In this document: piece by piece, positions 52,496-61,579 of the stretch | How the letters are laid out: every line of letters starts with the position of its first letter | Numbering within the stretch: position 1 is the stretch's first letter | Origin: CAYHCE01 sp964355015 | Lineage (GTDB): Bacteria > Cyanobacteriota > Cyanobacteriia > PCC-6307 > Cyanobiaceae | Length of the DNA stretch: 64,000 nucleotides | Assembly: GCA_964355015.1 (NCBI GenBank) | Contig: CAYHCE010000006.1 | Span: forward strand, 37,132-101,131 | Direction: 5' to 3' | Translations under genes and position numbers: made by a program | Notes under the pieces: generated by a model | Seen by the model: the letters and a program-made list of their open reading frames with translations, nothing else | Told to the model about the DNA's origin: nothing | The model's database searches: none

Positions 52496-53572
52496 TCAGC
52501 GGGTGGCCAGGGGAAGAGACGATCGTGACTCCCGCAGCAGCTGAGAGGGCTTGACATGGAAGCGCTGCTGAAAATCGACGCTGAACAGACTCAGCGACCG
52601 GTACCCGTAGAGGGTGGCGATGCTCGCCACAGTGTCGCCCGGGGCGGGATTCTGCAGATGCTGGCGGGCCAGATCGAGCCGCTGTTTTCGAATCCACTGA
52701 ATCGGCGTGCATCCGAGCCTTTCCTGGAACGCATACTGGAGAGATCTGCGTGAATAGTGGCTTTGCGACTCCAGCATCGTGAGGTTGAGCGGCATGGATA
52801 AGTTGCCTTTGATGAAGTCGATCAGTTCATCGAACGCATCGCGCCCCTGCTTGGCTTTCTGCGTCAATCGATCGAGCGGGCTCTCGAGGCGGAGTTCCGG
52901 TAGCAGCAGCGCTGCCATCAGGCGGTAGATCTGATCGTCCAGCTGCAGCCGATCCACCAGGGCCTGGCTGCAGTCCGCCAGCTGGTCGGCGATCGTCATC
53001 TCCTGGCGGAGCATGGCCTGCAGCGCTGCCTCGCTGGCATCGCCGCTCAGGCTCCAGGCATGGGAGTGCAGGATCGTATGTTTCCATGTCGAAGGCATGT
53101 TCCTCAATCCCGCCATCATCATGGCCGTGTGCAGGAGCCGCTCTGGAGTGAGTTGAAAGGCCAGGGCACTCAGCAGCGTGCTCTCGCAGGAGTAAGCCTC
53201 TCCGGACAGGATCAGACAGCCATCGGCTGGACAGGACCAGTGTTCGGGAACCTGCCGAAACTGCAGGCTTCCGCCGTAGCCGAGGAAGACGGTGAGAGCT
53301 TGCTGCTCGGCTACCACCATCCTTGCCGGCGGCAGGATTCCTGCGCCGATGATCAGGCTCCCCAGGCGGGTATTGACTCCATAGTGCCACCACGGGGAGG
53401 CCGGATCTATGCCGCCGAGCTGCCGGACAGGCACGACCTTGCGCATCAGCTTTGTACTCACGGCGATCTCCTCGATGAGGACGAGCCTTCGCCTGAAGGG
53501 ATTGTCAAGCACGGCAGCTTCCGGATGCCGCTCAAACCCCTGAGGCATGAACCCGATCAACGCTGGATGCAA
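52496..53572 (-). CDS. AraC family transcription regulator
   Basis: 358 residues. The C-terminal ~100 residues form the double helix-turn-helix: LTMLESQSHYSRRSLQYAFQ, RLGCTPIQWIRKQRLDLARQ and YGYRSLSLFSVDFQQRFHVK. The N-terminal ~250 residues, with a cupin-like start (VVPVRQLGGIDPASPWW, LEVRQVP-type strands) and a helical middle, are the sensor or dimerisation part, with no clear ligand family. It diverges from the CheB-CheR protein gene; the 227 bases between them may be co-regulated. Confidence 0.88.
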   Translation of the reverse strand: MHPALIGFMPQGFERHPEAAVLDNPFRRRLVLIEEIAVSTKLMRKVVPVRQLGGIDPASPWWHYGVNTRLGSLIIGAGILPPARMVVAEQQALTVFLGYGGSLQFRQVPEHWSCPADGCLILSGEAYSCESTLLSALAFQLTPERLLHTAMMMAGLRNMPSTWKHTILHSHAWSLSGDASEAALQAMLRQEMTIADQLADCSQALVDRLQLDDQIYRLMAALLLPELRLESPLDRLTQKAKQGRDAFDELIDFIKGNLSMPLNLTMLESQSHYSRRSLQYAFQERLGCTPIQWIRKQRLDLARQHLQNPAPGDTVASIATLYGYRSLSLFSVDFQQRFHVKPSQLLRESRSSLPLATR

Positions 53573-53798
53573 TCGTTGCCACTCGCCTCTACAACTGTGG
53601 CTTCATGCAGCACGCTACTGGAGTTCGGCTCCTACGCCGGGGCGCGGGAGGGTGACGATCGCCTGCGTTTCGTGTCGGCTGCTTTGCCTGATCGTGACAA
53701 TTCTGCGCATCATTGCGAATGGCCTAGCTGTTGGCCGCGCCTGGGCGTGGGCCGGGGCGCGCTTAGCTTGAACTTCAGCCGCAGATTCGAGGTTCGAC

Positions 53799-56700
53799 GT
53801 GGGGCCAGGATCGAGCGACAAGGAGGTGGCCCCGGGTCGGCAGGCAGGGGACGGTGCCGCTGAGCAGGCAGCTTGCGAGCGCACCGACATCGACCTTGTG
53901 GTGGGGATCGGGGCTTCGGCTGGAGGGCTCGAGGCCTTGCAGGATCTCGTTGGCAGCCTGCTGGCTGGTGGGAGGGTCGCCTACGTGGTGGCTCAGCATC
54001 TTTCTCCCGAACATCGCAGCCTGATCGTCGAGCTGGTGGGGCATGCCACGAGTCTGCAGGTGATCACGGCTGTTGATGGGGCGGTGCTCCAGCCCGATGT
54101 GATCGCCATTGCCCCTCCCAACCACGACGTCACGGTCGAGGCTGACCGGCTGAGGCTGAGCGATCCCGTCCCCCGCTTCGGGCCGAGCCCCTGCATCGAT
54201 CTGCTGTTCGAGTCGATCGCCGATCATTGGGGTGACAAGGGCGTCGCCGTCGTGCTGTCCGGTACCGGGGCCGACGGGGCGCGGGGCGTGCGAGCGATCC
54301 GGGCGGCAGGGGGGCTGACCATTGCCCAGGCTCCCGAGAGCGCGAAGTTCGACGCCATGCCCCGTGCAGCCATCAGCCTCGGCGGCGCCGACCTCGTCAT
54401 GAATGCCGCCGCCATCGGCCAGCACCTGGCCGGGCTGATCGCTGCGGGTGGCCACTGGATCGCCAGGATTTCGCCCGAGTCGGGGCCCCTGAGGCTCAGT
54501 TCGGTGACCGGCCAGCTGAAACATGCCACCGGCATCGATTTCTCTCAGTACAAGGAGTCGACCCTGCGCCGGCAGGTCCAGCGCCGCATGGCGATCCGCC
54601 AGGTGGCCAGCCTCGAGGACTATCTCCCCCTGCTCGCCGGCGATGGCGAGGAGGCCCGGGTGCTGGTGCAGAACCTGCTGGTCGGCGTCACGGCGTTCTT
54701 CCGCGATCCCCAGGCCTTCGAGGTCCTGCGCGAGCTGCTCGGTGCCTACGTTGCCGAGGAGCGGACCTCGGCCGAACCCCTGCGGGTCTGGGTGCCCGGC
54801 TGCGCCACGGGTGAGGAGGTGTACTCCATTGCGATGGTGATCAGCGAGGTGCTCGGCCATCCCGTCGACCTCGCGGCCCATCTGAAGATCTTCGGCACCG
54901 ACCTCGACGAGCAGAGCCTGACGATCGGCCGCCGCGCCCTCTATCCGGTCTCGGCCGCCAAGGCGATTCCGGACGAGCTGCGCCGCCGCTTCGTGAGCGA
55001 GCACGGCGCTGAGATCGAGATCAGCGAAGGTCTGCGCGGCTGTGCCGTCTTCGCGCGTCACGACGTGGGCGTGGACCCACCCTTCCCCCGCCTGGACCTG
55101 ATTTCCTGCCGCAACACGCTCATCTACTTCACGGTGCCCATGCAGGAGCGGGTGCTGAATCTGTTCCGCTTCGGGCTGCGCCCCGGAGGCCTGTTGTTTC
55201 TGGGCACATCCGAATCTCTGGGCAGTCGCACCACCGGTTTCTCCCTCACCAGCACCGAACAGCGGATCTACACCCGTACCCGGGAGGGGATGCGACGCCT
55301 GCGCCATCCACTGGCAATGCCGGCGCAGCGGGGCACCCAGTCGCTCCTGCCGGCGGGCCGGATCGCCGTCCTGCGCGAAACCGTGCCTGAGCAGCACATG
55401 GCCCTGCTCGAGGCCCTGGTCCGCTGCCTGTGTCAGCCCTGCCTGGTGCTGGATGAGAATCACGATCTCGTGGAGGTGATCGGCGACGTCACCCCCTTCT
55501 GCCGCGTTCCCGAGGGCCGGATGACAGCGGCTGCCCATGCGTTTCTCCGCCCGGAACTGCAGTCGGAAGCCCGGGCGCTCTTTCTGCTGGTTCGGGCCGA
55601 TGGAGCCGCCGTCAGCAGCCAGGCGATTCGCCTCGAGGGCATCGATGCGCCCGTGCGGCTGGAGGCCCGACCCCTCCGCGTGGTCGAGCGCCCCTTGACC
55701 GTTCTGAGCTTCGTGAGCCAGGCGGACGACGGCGACAGCGACGGCCCCGGAGCTCCGCTGACCGAGCGCAGCGTGGTCTTCGATCAGGAGATCGAGCGAC
55801 TGGAGGGCGAACTGCTGGCGAGCCAGGACACCCTGCGTCGTTCCCTTGCCCAGCTCGAGCAGGCCAACGAGGAACTGGAGGCTTCTTCGGAGGAACTGCA
55901 GGCTTCGTCGGAGGAGCTGCAGTCTTCCAACGAAGAACTGGAGGCCTCGAATGAGGAACTGCAGGCGACCAATGAGGAACTCGGCACCCTGAACCAGCAG
56001 CTTCGCTCCCGCGGTGAGGAACTCGAACAACTCAACACCGACCTGACGAACATCCTGGCCTCGCTCAGCCAGGGCATGGTGATCGTCGATCGCCAGCTGC
56101 GCGTCACCCGCTTCTCGCCTCTGTCCGTGCGGGTGTTCGGCCTCGTCGATACCGACATCGGCCAGTCCCTGCTGGGTGTGCCCACCACGGTGCCGCTACC
56201 AGGTCTGGGCGCGGCGCTGCAGGCCGTTGTGAACGGGGAGGTGCGCCGCAGCCTCGAGGCCAGCAGTGAAGAGGTGGCCTACCTGGCCCAGGTGCTGCCC
56301 TACCTGGAGGGCGACGGTCGGCGACGCGGTGCCATCGTGACCCTCACGGATGTGTCTGAACTGGTGGCCCTGCGCAGGGCGGCCGAGGCTGCTCTCAGCG
56401 AGTTCTCCTGCCTTGCCGATGCACTCGATGAGGCGGTCTGGAAGTGGGATTACGCCATGAGTCATCTTCTCTACGTCAGCAAGCGCATCCAGTCCCTGAC
56501 GGGGTGGACACCCGCAGAGGTCTGCGATCGGCCAGGCCTGCTGAGTGGGGCCATCGAGCCACAGGACCGCCAACGCGTCGCGGCTGCCCGCGACCTGAAC
56601 CTGGCCGGCTGGTCGGTTCGCTACCGCATCACCACCCGGGACGGCCGGCAGATCTGGTTGGCCGAAACGGCCAGGGTGGTGAACGACGGAGCCGAGCCGT

Positions 56701-57137
56701 TCGTCGTCGGCACGCTCGCCGATGTGACGGCGTTACGGGCCCTGGAGGACCAGGCCAGGGAGCTTTCGGCCGGCTTCGAGTCTGTCTTCCATGCCCGGAG
56801 CTTCGGCACTGCCGTGCTGGACGAGCAGCTTCGCGTGGTGATGGCCAACGAGATGTTCTGCTCCCTGGTCGGCTTCGATCCGGAGTCGATCGTTGGAGTG
56901 GCGTCCGCCCTGTTCGCCACTCCGGCGGCGCTGGAGGCCCTGAGGCAGGCTGCCGAGGCGGCCTTGGCAGGATCACAGCCGGCTGTCCGCCCCCTGCAAC
57001 TCGTGAGCCGCGATGGCTCCTCCCTCCAGGTTCAGGCAGAGATCCGAGCCCTGTCGAGACCGGCCGGCAACGGAAGGATCACCATGATCGTTCAGCGGGC
57101 CTCGGATCCCCCCGTTTCCGCCGCAGGCATCGGCTGA
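53799..57137 (+). CDS. CheB-CheR-PAS fusion protein without a kinase domain
   Basis: 1112 residues from GTG 53799. CheB methylesterase (about 30-220): GIGASAGGLEALQDLVG (Ser), VVAQHLSPEHR (His) and SGTGADGARGVRAIRA (Asp). CheR methyltransferase (about 234-497): GVTAFFRDPQAFEVL and VWVPGCATGEEVYSIAMVIS. A long coiled coil follows (about 667-753, with ELEASSEELQASSEELQSSN repeats), then three PAS-like domains (about 754-860, 874-987, 997-1104). There is no HisKA/HATPase or GGDEF end, so it must pass its signal to another protein. Chemoreceptor targets are not visible in this window. Confidence 0.92.
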   Translation: MGPGSSDKEVAPGRQAGDGAAEQAACERTDIDLVVGIGASAGGLEALQDLVGSLLAGGRVAYVVAQHLSPEHRSLIVELVGHATSLQVITAVDGAVLQPDVIAIAPPNHDVTVEADRLRLSDPVPRFGPSPCIDLLFESIADHWGDKGVAVVLSGTGADGARGVRAIRAAGGLTIAQAPESAKFDAMPRAAISLGGADLVMNAAAIGQHLAGLIAAGGHWIARISPESGPLRLSSVTGQLKHATGIDFSQYKESTLRRQVQRRMAIRQVASLEDYLPLLAGDGEEARVLVQNLLVGVTAFFRDPQAFEVLRELLGAYVAEERTSAEPLRVWVPGCATGEEVYSIAMVISEVLGHPVDLAAHLKIFGTDLDEQSLTIGRRALYPVSAAKAIPDELRRRFVSEHGAEIEISEGLRGCAVFARHDVGVDPPFPRLDLISCRNTLIYFTVPMQERVLNLFRFGLRPGGLLFLGTSESLGSRTTGFSLTSTEQRIYTRTREGMRRLRHPLAMPAQRGTQSLLPAGRIAVLRETVPEQHMALLEALVRCLCQPCLVLDENHDLVEVIGDVTPFCRVPEGRMTAAAHAFLRPELQSEARALFLLVRADGAAVSSQAIRLEGIDAPVRLEARPLRVVERPLTVLSFVSQADDGDSDGPGAPLTERSVVFDQEIERLEGELLASQDTLRRSLAQLEQANEELEASSEELQASSEELQSSNEELEASNEELQATNEELGTLNQQLRSRGEELEQLNTDLTNILASLSQGMVIVDRQLRVTRFSPLSVRVFGLVDTDIGQSLLGVPTTVPLPGLGAALQAVVNGEVRRSLEASSEEVAYLAQVLPYLEGDGRRRGAIVTLTDVSELVALRRAAEAALSEFSCLADALDEAVWKWDYAMSHLLYVSKRIQSLTGWTPAEVCDRPGLLSGAIEPQDRQRVAAARDLNLAGWSVRYRITTRDGRQIWLAETARVVNDGAEPFVVGTLADVTALRALEDQARELSAGFESVFHARSFGTAVLDEQLRVVMANEMFCSLVGFDPESIVGVASALFATPAALEALRQAAEAALAGSQPAVRPLQLVSRDGSSLQVQAEIRALSRPAGNGRITMIVQRASDPPVSAAGIG

Positions 57138-57460
57138 GGGTGGCTGTAGTGGAGCAAGGCTGCCGGGCCGAGCCGCGGGCAGCCCACCTGCGGCCCGGTG
57201 CCGGAGGCCGTTGATCAATTTATGCGTAGGTAGGAAAACGCTGGTTTTTCGTAAAGACGCAGCTTTCGGGGGGGGGGCTGATTCCCCTGCAGGGGAATCT
57301 ATTGTGTAGTAGTACATGATTAGGAGTACAGGTCTGGGAGGCTAAATCAAGTTTTTCACCTGACTCTTTTGCCTTGTTGGTGCCGCCCCGTTTGCTTGAT
57401 CCAGGTGACAAGGGCTTCAGCCGACAGAGGGGCAAAGCTCGCCATTTTTTCCGATAGTGT
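57138..57460. other. 323-base regulatory gap before the sigma factor
   Basis: The stretch is AT-richer than its neighbours. It holds, in order: hairpin GGCTGCC/GGCAGCC (57158-57184), a run of ten G (57268-57277), a 20-bp perfect palindrome with CCTGCAGG core (57280-57299), and a direct repeat AGTACA (57311-57316 and 57325-57330, 14 bases apart). The sigma factor promoter must lie here; no clear -35/-10 pair was found. Confidence 0.6.
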
Positions 57461-58336
57461 ATGCACAGCGCACGGCTCCATAAGACCAAGGGCGGCGACG
57501 GGGTCGCTGATTATCTGCAGCTGATCAGGCGTATCCCTCTTCTGACCCCAGCCGAAGAGCTTCATCTGGGTGGGATCGTTCAGGAGTGGCTCTCCCATCC
57601 CAGCCCTGCCCAGGCGCTCAGCCGAGCCGGAGCCAGGGCAAGGAACCGAATGGTGACCGCCAACCTCAGGCTCGTGGTCGCGATCTGCCGGCGGTACCAG
57701 GATCGGATCGGAAGCCTCCAGTTGGAGTTTCTTGATCTTCTCCAGGCTGGCAATCTTGGCTTGATCAGAGCCGTTGAACGGTTTGACCCATGTCGTGGCT
57801 ACAAGTTTTCGACCTATGCATTCTGGTGGATTCGCCAGTCCGTCACCCATTTCATCAGTGAATTCGGCGGCGGAATCCGCCTACCGATGCCGATGCTCAC
57901 ACTGGCGTTCCGCGCTGGCCTGTTGCAGGCATCTTCCGAGCAGTCTCTGTCGACCCGCGCCATGGCGGACAGGCTCGGCGAAGAGGAGAGGCGGCTCGAG
58001 AACACGCTGCGCGTGGTGCGGCAATGCCGAACGACATCTCTCGATCAGCCTGCCGGTGGCATCAGCGAGGACACGAGCTTGATCGATCTGATCCGAGATG
58101 ATCATACTCTGAGCCCGCAGGATGATTATCAGTGGCTGCACGAGCATCTCTCTTCACTCGATGCCCGAGAGAAGCAGCTGCTGCGTCTGCGCTATGGCGA
58201 GGACGAACATCATTCCTATGCAGAGGCGGCCAGAATCATGGGGCTGACCAAGAGCAATGTGCAGAGTCTCGAACGGAGAGCCTTGCGAAAGCTGCGTCAC
58301 CGCCTTACTTCCGTGCTCAACCCTTGCTCGGCCTGA
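57461..58336 (+). CDS. Group 2/3 sigma-70 factor
   Basis: 291 residues. Region 1.2/2: DYLQLIRRIPLLTPAEELHL, then region 2.1-2.4 RNRMVTANLRLVVAICRRYQ, LDLLQAGNLGLIRAVERFDP and YKFSTYAFWWIRQSVTHFIS. Region 3 follows (LSTRAMADRLGEEERRLENT), and region 4 reads AREKQLLRLRYGEDEHHSYA and LTKSNVQSLERRALRKLRHR. Region 1.1 is absent, so it is not the housekeeping SigA. ATG 57461 is used; a GTG at 57503 (VADYLQLIRR) is an alternative. Target genes unknown; the type III PKS cluster lies 1 kb downstream. Confidence 0.93.
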   Translation: MHSARLHKTKGGDGVADYLQLIRRIPLLTPAEELHLGGIVQEWLSHPSPAQALSRAGARARNRMVTANLRLVVAICRRYQDRIGSLQLEFLDLLQAGNLGLIRAVERFDPCRGYKFSTYAFWWIRQSVTHFISEFGGGIRLPMPMLTLAFRAGLLQASSEQSLSTRAMADRLGEEERRLENTLRVVRQCRTTSLDQPAGGISEDTSLIDLIRDDHTLSPQDDYQWLHEHLSSLDAREKQLLRLRYGEDEHHSYAEAARIMGLTKSNVQSLERRALRKLRHRLTSVLNPCSA

Positions 58337-59333
58337 TGCAGGCACTCTGAAGGGATCGACAGTCCTCTTGTCCCACCCATTGCGTCCGCTGACAGTCGCC
58401 GCCTCGGCGATGGCGAACTGCGCCATCAGGTGAGTCTCCAGATCAAGGACGTCCGCATCGATCCCGAGGTGGCCATCGCGGCGAGGGTGCTTCCCGTCCC
58501 GAGCCTGGTGGGGAGCTAGCCGCCCCTCCCTCCGCCCTGCGACGACAGGGACGGCCAGATGGAGCATCTGCAGCGGCAGATCGAAAATCTGGAGGCTGCG
58601 TTGCAGGCGATCACGAATGGCCACGCCGATGCGCTGCTTGTGGGCGGCAACGCCGGCGCAGGTGGCGGCCCCGGGTCGATGCCCACGGCAGCGGCGGTGA
58701 TTCCTACCGGTCGATCGTGGAGGAGATGGGCGATGGTGCCGCCACGATTTCCGCCGACAGTGTGGTGCTCTTTGCCAATCGGCGTCTGGCGGAGCTGGTG
58801 GACCGGCCCCGTGAAGCCCTGCTCGGCCGCCCGTTCGCCGACCTGATGCCCGGCGGCCAGCAGACGAGTCTGGAGCGCCAGCGGAAGGTCTCCCCCGGCA
58901 GGAGCGAGCACGCCGAACTGGAACTCCTCCGCGGCGAAGGCGACACGATCCGGGTTCTGGCCGCCGTGAGTGGCCTGCGGAACGGCGGCAGCGAAACCCA
59001 GTGTCTGATCATCACTGATCTGAGCGGGATTCGTCCGATCGGGAGGAGCCGCGCGAGCAGCGATCATCGCTATCGCCTGCTGGCCGATGTCGCTTCGGCC
59101 ATCGGCGTGGAAACCGACGCCATGTGGCGTGTGAGCTGGGTGACCTCCGCCTTCCAAGCAACCCCGCCAGCCGGTACGGCTGCGTGCAGCACAAGGCCAG
59201 GCCGCGGCGGTGAACACCGCCACAGGTCGAGCCGCTGACAAGCTCAGCTCAGACCGATTCTGCCGGCGTGGACTTCCCCGGAACCGTTCAGCCTTGGGAA
59301 CGATCCCTGCGCCGGATCGGCTCGAACCGTCGC
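58337..59333. other. Gap between sigma factor and PKS gene, with PAS remnant
   Basis: This 997-base stretch has no intact gene. It contains a PAS-kinase remnant (58559-59240). Before it, a short frame ending at TAG 58517-58519 reads SADSRRLGDGELRHQVSLQI and DVRIDPEVAIAARVLPVPS, which may be a decayed end of another gene. No RNA gene seen. Confidence 0.6.
58559..59240 (+). pseudogene. Decayed PAS-domain sensor kinase gene
   Basis: Frame 2 reads MEHLQRQIENLEAALQAITN then GHADALLVGG, the typical N-terminal helix and start of cyanobacterial PAS hybrid kinases. Between about 58650 and 58700 the similarity jumps to frame 1: GDSYRSIVEEMGDGAATISA then DSVVLFANRRLAELVDRPRE, a good PAS core. It continues through a second degenerate PAS start (HRYRLLADVASAIGVETDAM) before similarity ends. 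No kinase domain remains. At least one frameshift and a 3' truncation are evident. Confidence 0.62.
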
Positions 59334-60410
59334 TCAGGCCAGCAGGGCCGCTTCCACCGTGAGGCCTGGGCCGAACGCCAGGGCGACGCAGGGGCGGGAG
59401 GCCTGGCTCCTGCGCAATTGATCGAGGATGAAGAGGATGGTGGCCGAGGACATGTTGCCGAAGTCCCTGAGGACGGACAGGGAAGGCTCGATCAAGGCTG
59501 GATCGAGATCGGCCGACTCGATCACGGCCGCCAGGATGCGGGGACCGCCGGGGTGCACCGCCCAGGCTCCGATCGCCTCCAGGCTCAGCCCGTGGCTGGC
59601 GAGCCAGCTCTCGAGCCAGGGACGGAGGTGGGCACCGATCAGCGCGGGGACCCGCGGCGAGAGCGTCATGGCGAATCCGTGATCCTCGATCTTCCATGAC
59701 ATGGCGTCGGCCGTGCCGGTGATCACGGTCGAGCCCGAAGCCAGCATCCGGAAGGTCCTGGAGGTGGGCACGGCGGCTCCGACAGCCACCACCGCGCCGG
59801 CCCCATCGGCGAACAGGGCGTTGGCAACGATCGATTCGGGATCCCAGCCGTACTGCATGTGCAGGCTGCACAGCTCCACGGCACAGAGCAGCACACAGGC
59901 GGAGGGATCGGCCTCGATGAACGCCCTGGCCACGCGCAGCCCGTTCAGGGCAGCGTGGCACCCCATGAAGCCGATGTGCGTGCGGCTGGCCGTGGCCGGC
60001 AGCGGCAGCTTCGCCATCAGGGCGAGATCGAATCCGGGGGAATAGAAGCCTGTGCAGGACACCGTGATCAGGTGCGTGACGCGGTCGGGCTGAAGACCGG
60101 CATCCGCCAATCCCTGGCTTGCCGCCTCGAGCGCCAGGGCTTCTGCCTCGTTCTCGTAGCGCCTGATCCGATCCCCTGTCGATGGATTCGAGGGGCCGAA
60201 GAACTCCTGTCGGGTCGCCACGTCTCCGTCGGAGCGATCCAGCACCACGCTGTGGCGGAAGCTCACGCTGGAGCGGCGGTAGATCGTGGCCAGCAGACGA
60301 TCCTGGGCGGGCGATTCGCAGGACATCTGCCGGGCGATCTCCAGTGAATCCACCTGCGCAATGCGGTGCGGCGGGACCGCCGTACCGATTCCGAGGATCG
60401 TCATCGGCAT
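59334..60410 (-). CDS. Type III polyketide synthase
   Basis: 358 residues from ATG 60410 (MPMTILGIGTAVPP); ATG 60404 also fits and would overlap the upstream stop as ATGA, and ATG 60467 would add 19 non-conserved residues. The catalytic triad is visible: Cys151 in HIGFMGCHAALNGLRVA, His286 in AWAVHPGGPRILAAV and Asn319 in LRDFGNMSSATILF (numbering from 60410). Other family blocks are LITVSCTGFYSPGFD and ANALFADGAGAVVAV. It condenses a starter acyl unit with malonyl-CoA; the product (alkylresorcinol, pyrone or phloroglucinol) cannot be read from the sequence. The last gene of the cluster with an FAD enzyme and a methyltransferase. Confidence 0.93.
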   Translation of the reverse strand: MPMTILGIGTAVPPHRIAQVDSLEIARQMSCESPAQDRLLATIYRRSSVSFRHSVVLDRSDGDVATRQEFFGPSNPSTGDRIRRYENEAEALALEAASQGLADAGLQPDRVTHLITVSCTGFYSPGFDLALMAKLPLPATASRTHIGFMGCHAALNGLRVARAFIEADPSACVLLCAVELCSLHMQYGWDPESIVANALFADGAGAVVAVGAAVPTSRTFRMLASGSTVITGTADAMSWKIEDHGFAMTLSPRVPALIGAHLRPWLESWLASHGLSLEAIGAWAVHPGGPRILAAVIESADLDPALIEPSLSVLRDFGNMSSATILFILDQLRRSQASRPCVALAFGPGLTVEAALLA

Positions 60411-61579
60411 GGTGAGCTGAGGCGAGGGAGTGTGAGGGCCGGCTGGTTCAGATGGTTCAGCATCCACCGCGACAGCGAGGGAAGCCGTGAAGCCGCCAGG
60501 TGCAGGGTCCGGGCGGCCCCTGGGTGGCGCAGCACGGTCGCCAAACCGCGGCAGAACCGTTGCCGATCACCAATCAGCCTGCGGTGGCGGCGGCTCCACT
60601 CCCGCTCGATCCCGATGTCCCACCCTTGGAGCCCCTGGAGGACGATCGGAACCACGGCCGAGGCGGAGCTCAACGCCCAGCCCATGCCTTCGCCGGTGAA
60701 GGGTTCGACATACCCCGCCGCGTCGCCGATCAACAGCCAGCGGCGGCCGGCGAGCGGCCGGCTCGTGCGGGTGAGGGCTGGCGTGCGTTGCCAGGCGGCC
60801 GAGTCGAGGCTGGTGATCGGTGCGAAACCGGCCTCGGCCAGTACCCTCCGTGCGGCCGGGCCTGGCCCAGCTGAATCGCTCAGGAACGGCCTGTCGAAGG
60901 CGGCAGCCACGTTGAGCGTGCCCCCCTCGACCCGCACCAGGCCCACATAGCCATGGCGGCCCACCGCCATGAACAGGGTTCCCGCCGCGTAGGCATCGGG
61001 GCCATCGCTCACCACGCAGCCGGCGCCTACCCTGGAATCGGTGCGGATCTCGGTCTGAAGCGTCGGTTCCTGCTCGAGACAGCGGTTGGCGAGCCCAGCC
61101 GCCACCACGACCACCCCGGCGCTCACGGTGGCCTCGTGGCGGCCTCGGCGGAGGCAGACGCGCCGGCAACCGCAGCCGGCTGATCCAACGCGAGCGCAGG
61201 TTTCGCCGAGAAACACGGCGCCGGATCGGGTGGCGGCATCCACCAGGGCCTGGTCGAAGCGAACCCTGGAGAGGGCATGCCCGGCTGGCATCGCAAACGC
61301 CGCTTCCGCACCGCCCAGGCCAAGGCGGAACTCCCGCAGGGGGATGCCGCCTTGCCGTTCGATCAGGTCACCCAGGCCCGCCGAGCTCAGGGCGGCCTGG
61401 GCCTGGCCGTTGAAGCAGGCTCCGCAGACCTTCCAGCGGGGGAAGGCGCGTTTCTCCACCAGCAGCACCGCAAGCCCTCGTCGGGCCAGTTCGTGGGCCG
61501 CCAACGAGCCGGCAGGCCCTGCCCCCAGCACGACGACATCCCAGCTCCTGTGGATCAAGCCATCAGGCCAGCTGTTCAT
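60401..61579 (-). CDS. FAD-dependent oxidoreductase (geranylgeranyl-reductase/hydroxylase type)
   Basis: 392 residues. The FAD site is VVVLGAGPAGSLAAHELARR, followed by RAFPRWKVCGACFNGQAQAA, the GD block LLIGDAAGYVEPFTGEGMGW and a C-terminal helical domain. It belongs to the p-hydroxybenzoate hydroxylase/geranylgeranyl reductase superfamily. In the Streptomyces srs operon an FAD hydroxylase oxidises the resorcinol made by a type III PKS, which suggests a similar job here (inference). Its start overlaps the methyltransferase by 17 bases, and its stop touches the PKS start. Confidence 0.9.
   Translation of the reverse strand: MNSWPDGLIHRSWDVVVLGAGPAGSLAAHELARRGLAVLLVEKRAFPRWKVCGACFNGQAQAALSSAGLGDLIERQGGIPLREFRLGLGGAEAAFAMPAGHALSRVRFDQALVDAATRSGAVFLGETCARVGSAGCGCRRVCLRRGRHEATVSAGVVVVAAGLANRCLEQEPTLQTEIRTDSRVGAGCVVSDGPDAYAAGTLFMAVGRHGYVGLVRVEGGTLNVAAAFDRPFLSDSAGPGPAARRVLAEAGFAPITSLDSAAWQRTPALTRTSRPLAGRRWLLIGDAAGYVEPFTGEGMGWALSSASAVVPIVLQGLQGWDIGIEREWSRRHRRLIGDRQRFCRGLATVLRHPGAARTLHLAASRLPSLSRWMLNHLNQPALTLPRLSSPCR

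Noticed and set aside
55850..56000. Repeating GAGGAACTG-type units, checked as a CRISPR or tandem repeat
   Set aside because: They code for the heptads of a coiled coil typical of CheB/CheR-PAS proteins; there are no spacers.
53775..56030. 751-residue leftward open frame inside the CheB-CheR gene
   Set aside because: Antisense shadow; repeats such as LQFLRRSLQFL mirror the coiled-coil codons of the real gene.
58516..59333. Extension of the PKS frame region as a 481-residue leftward ORF
   Set aside because: It is in a different frame from the PKS, antisense to the PAS remnant, and has no domain.
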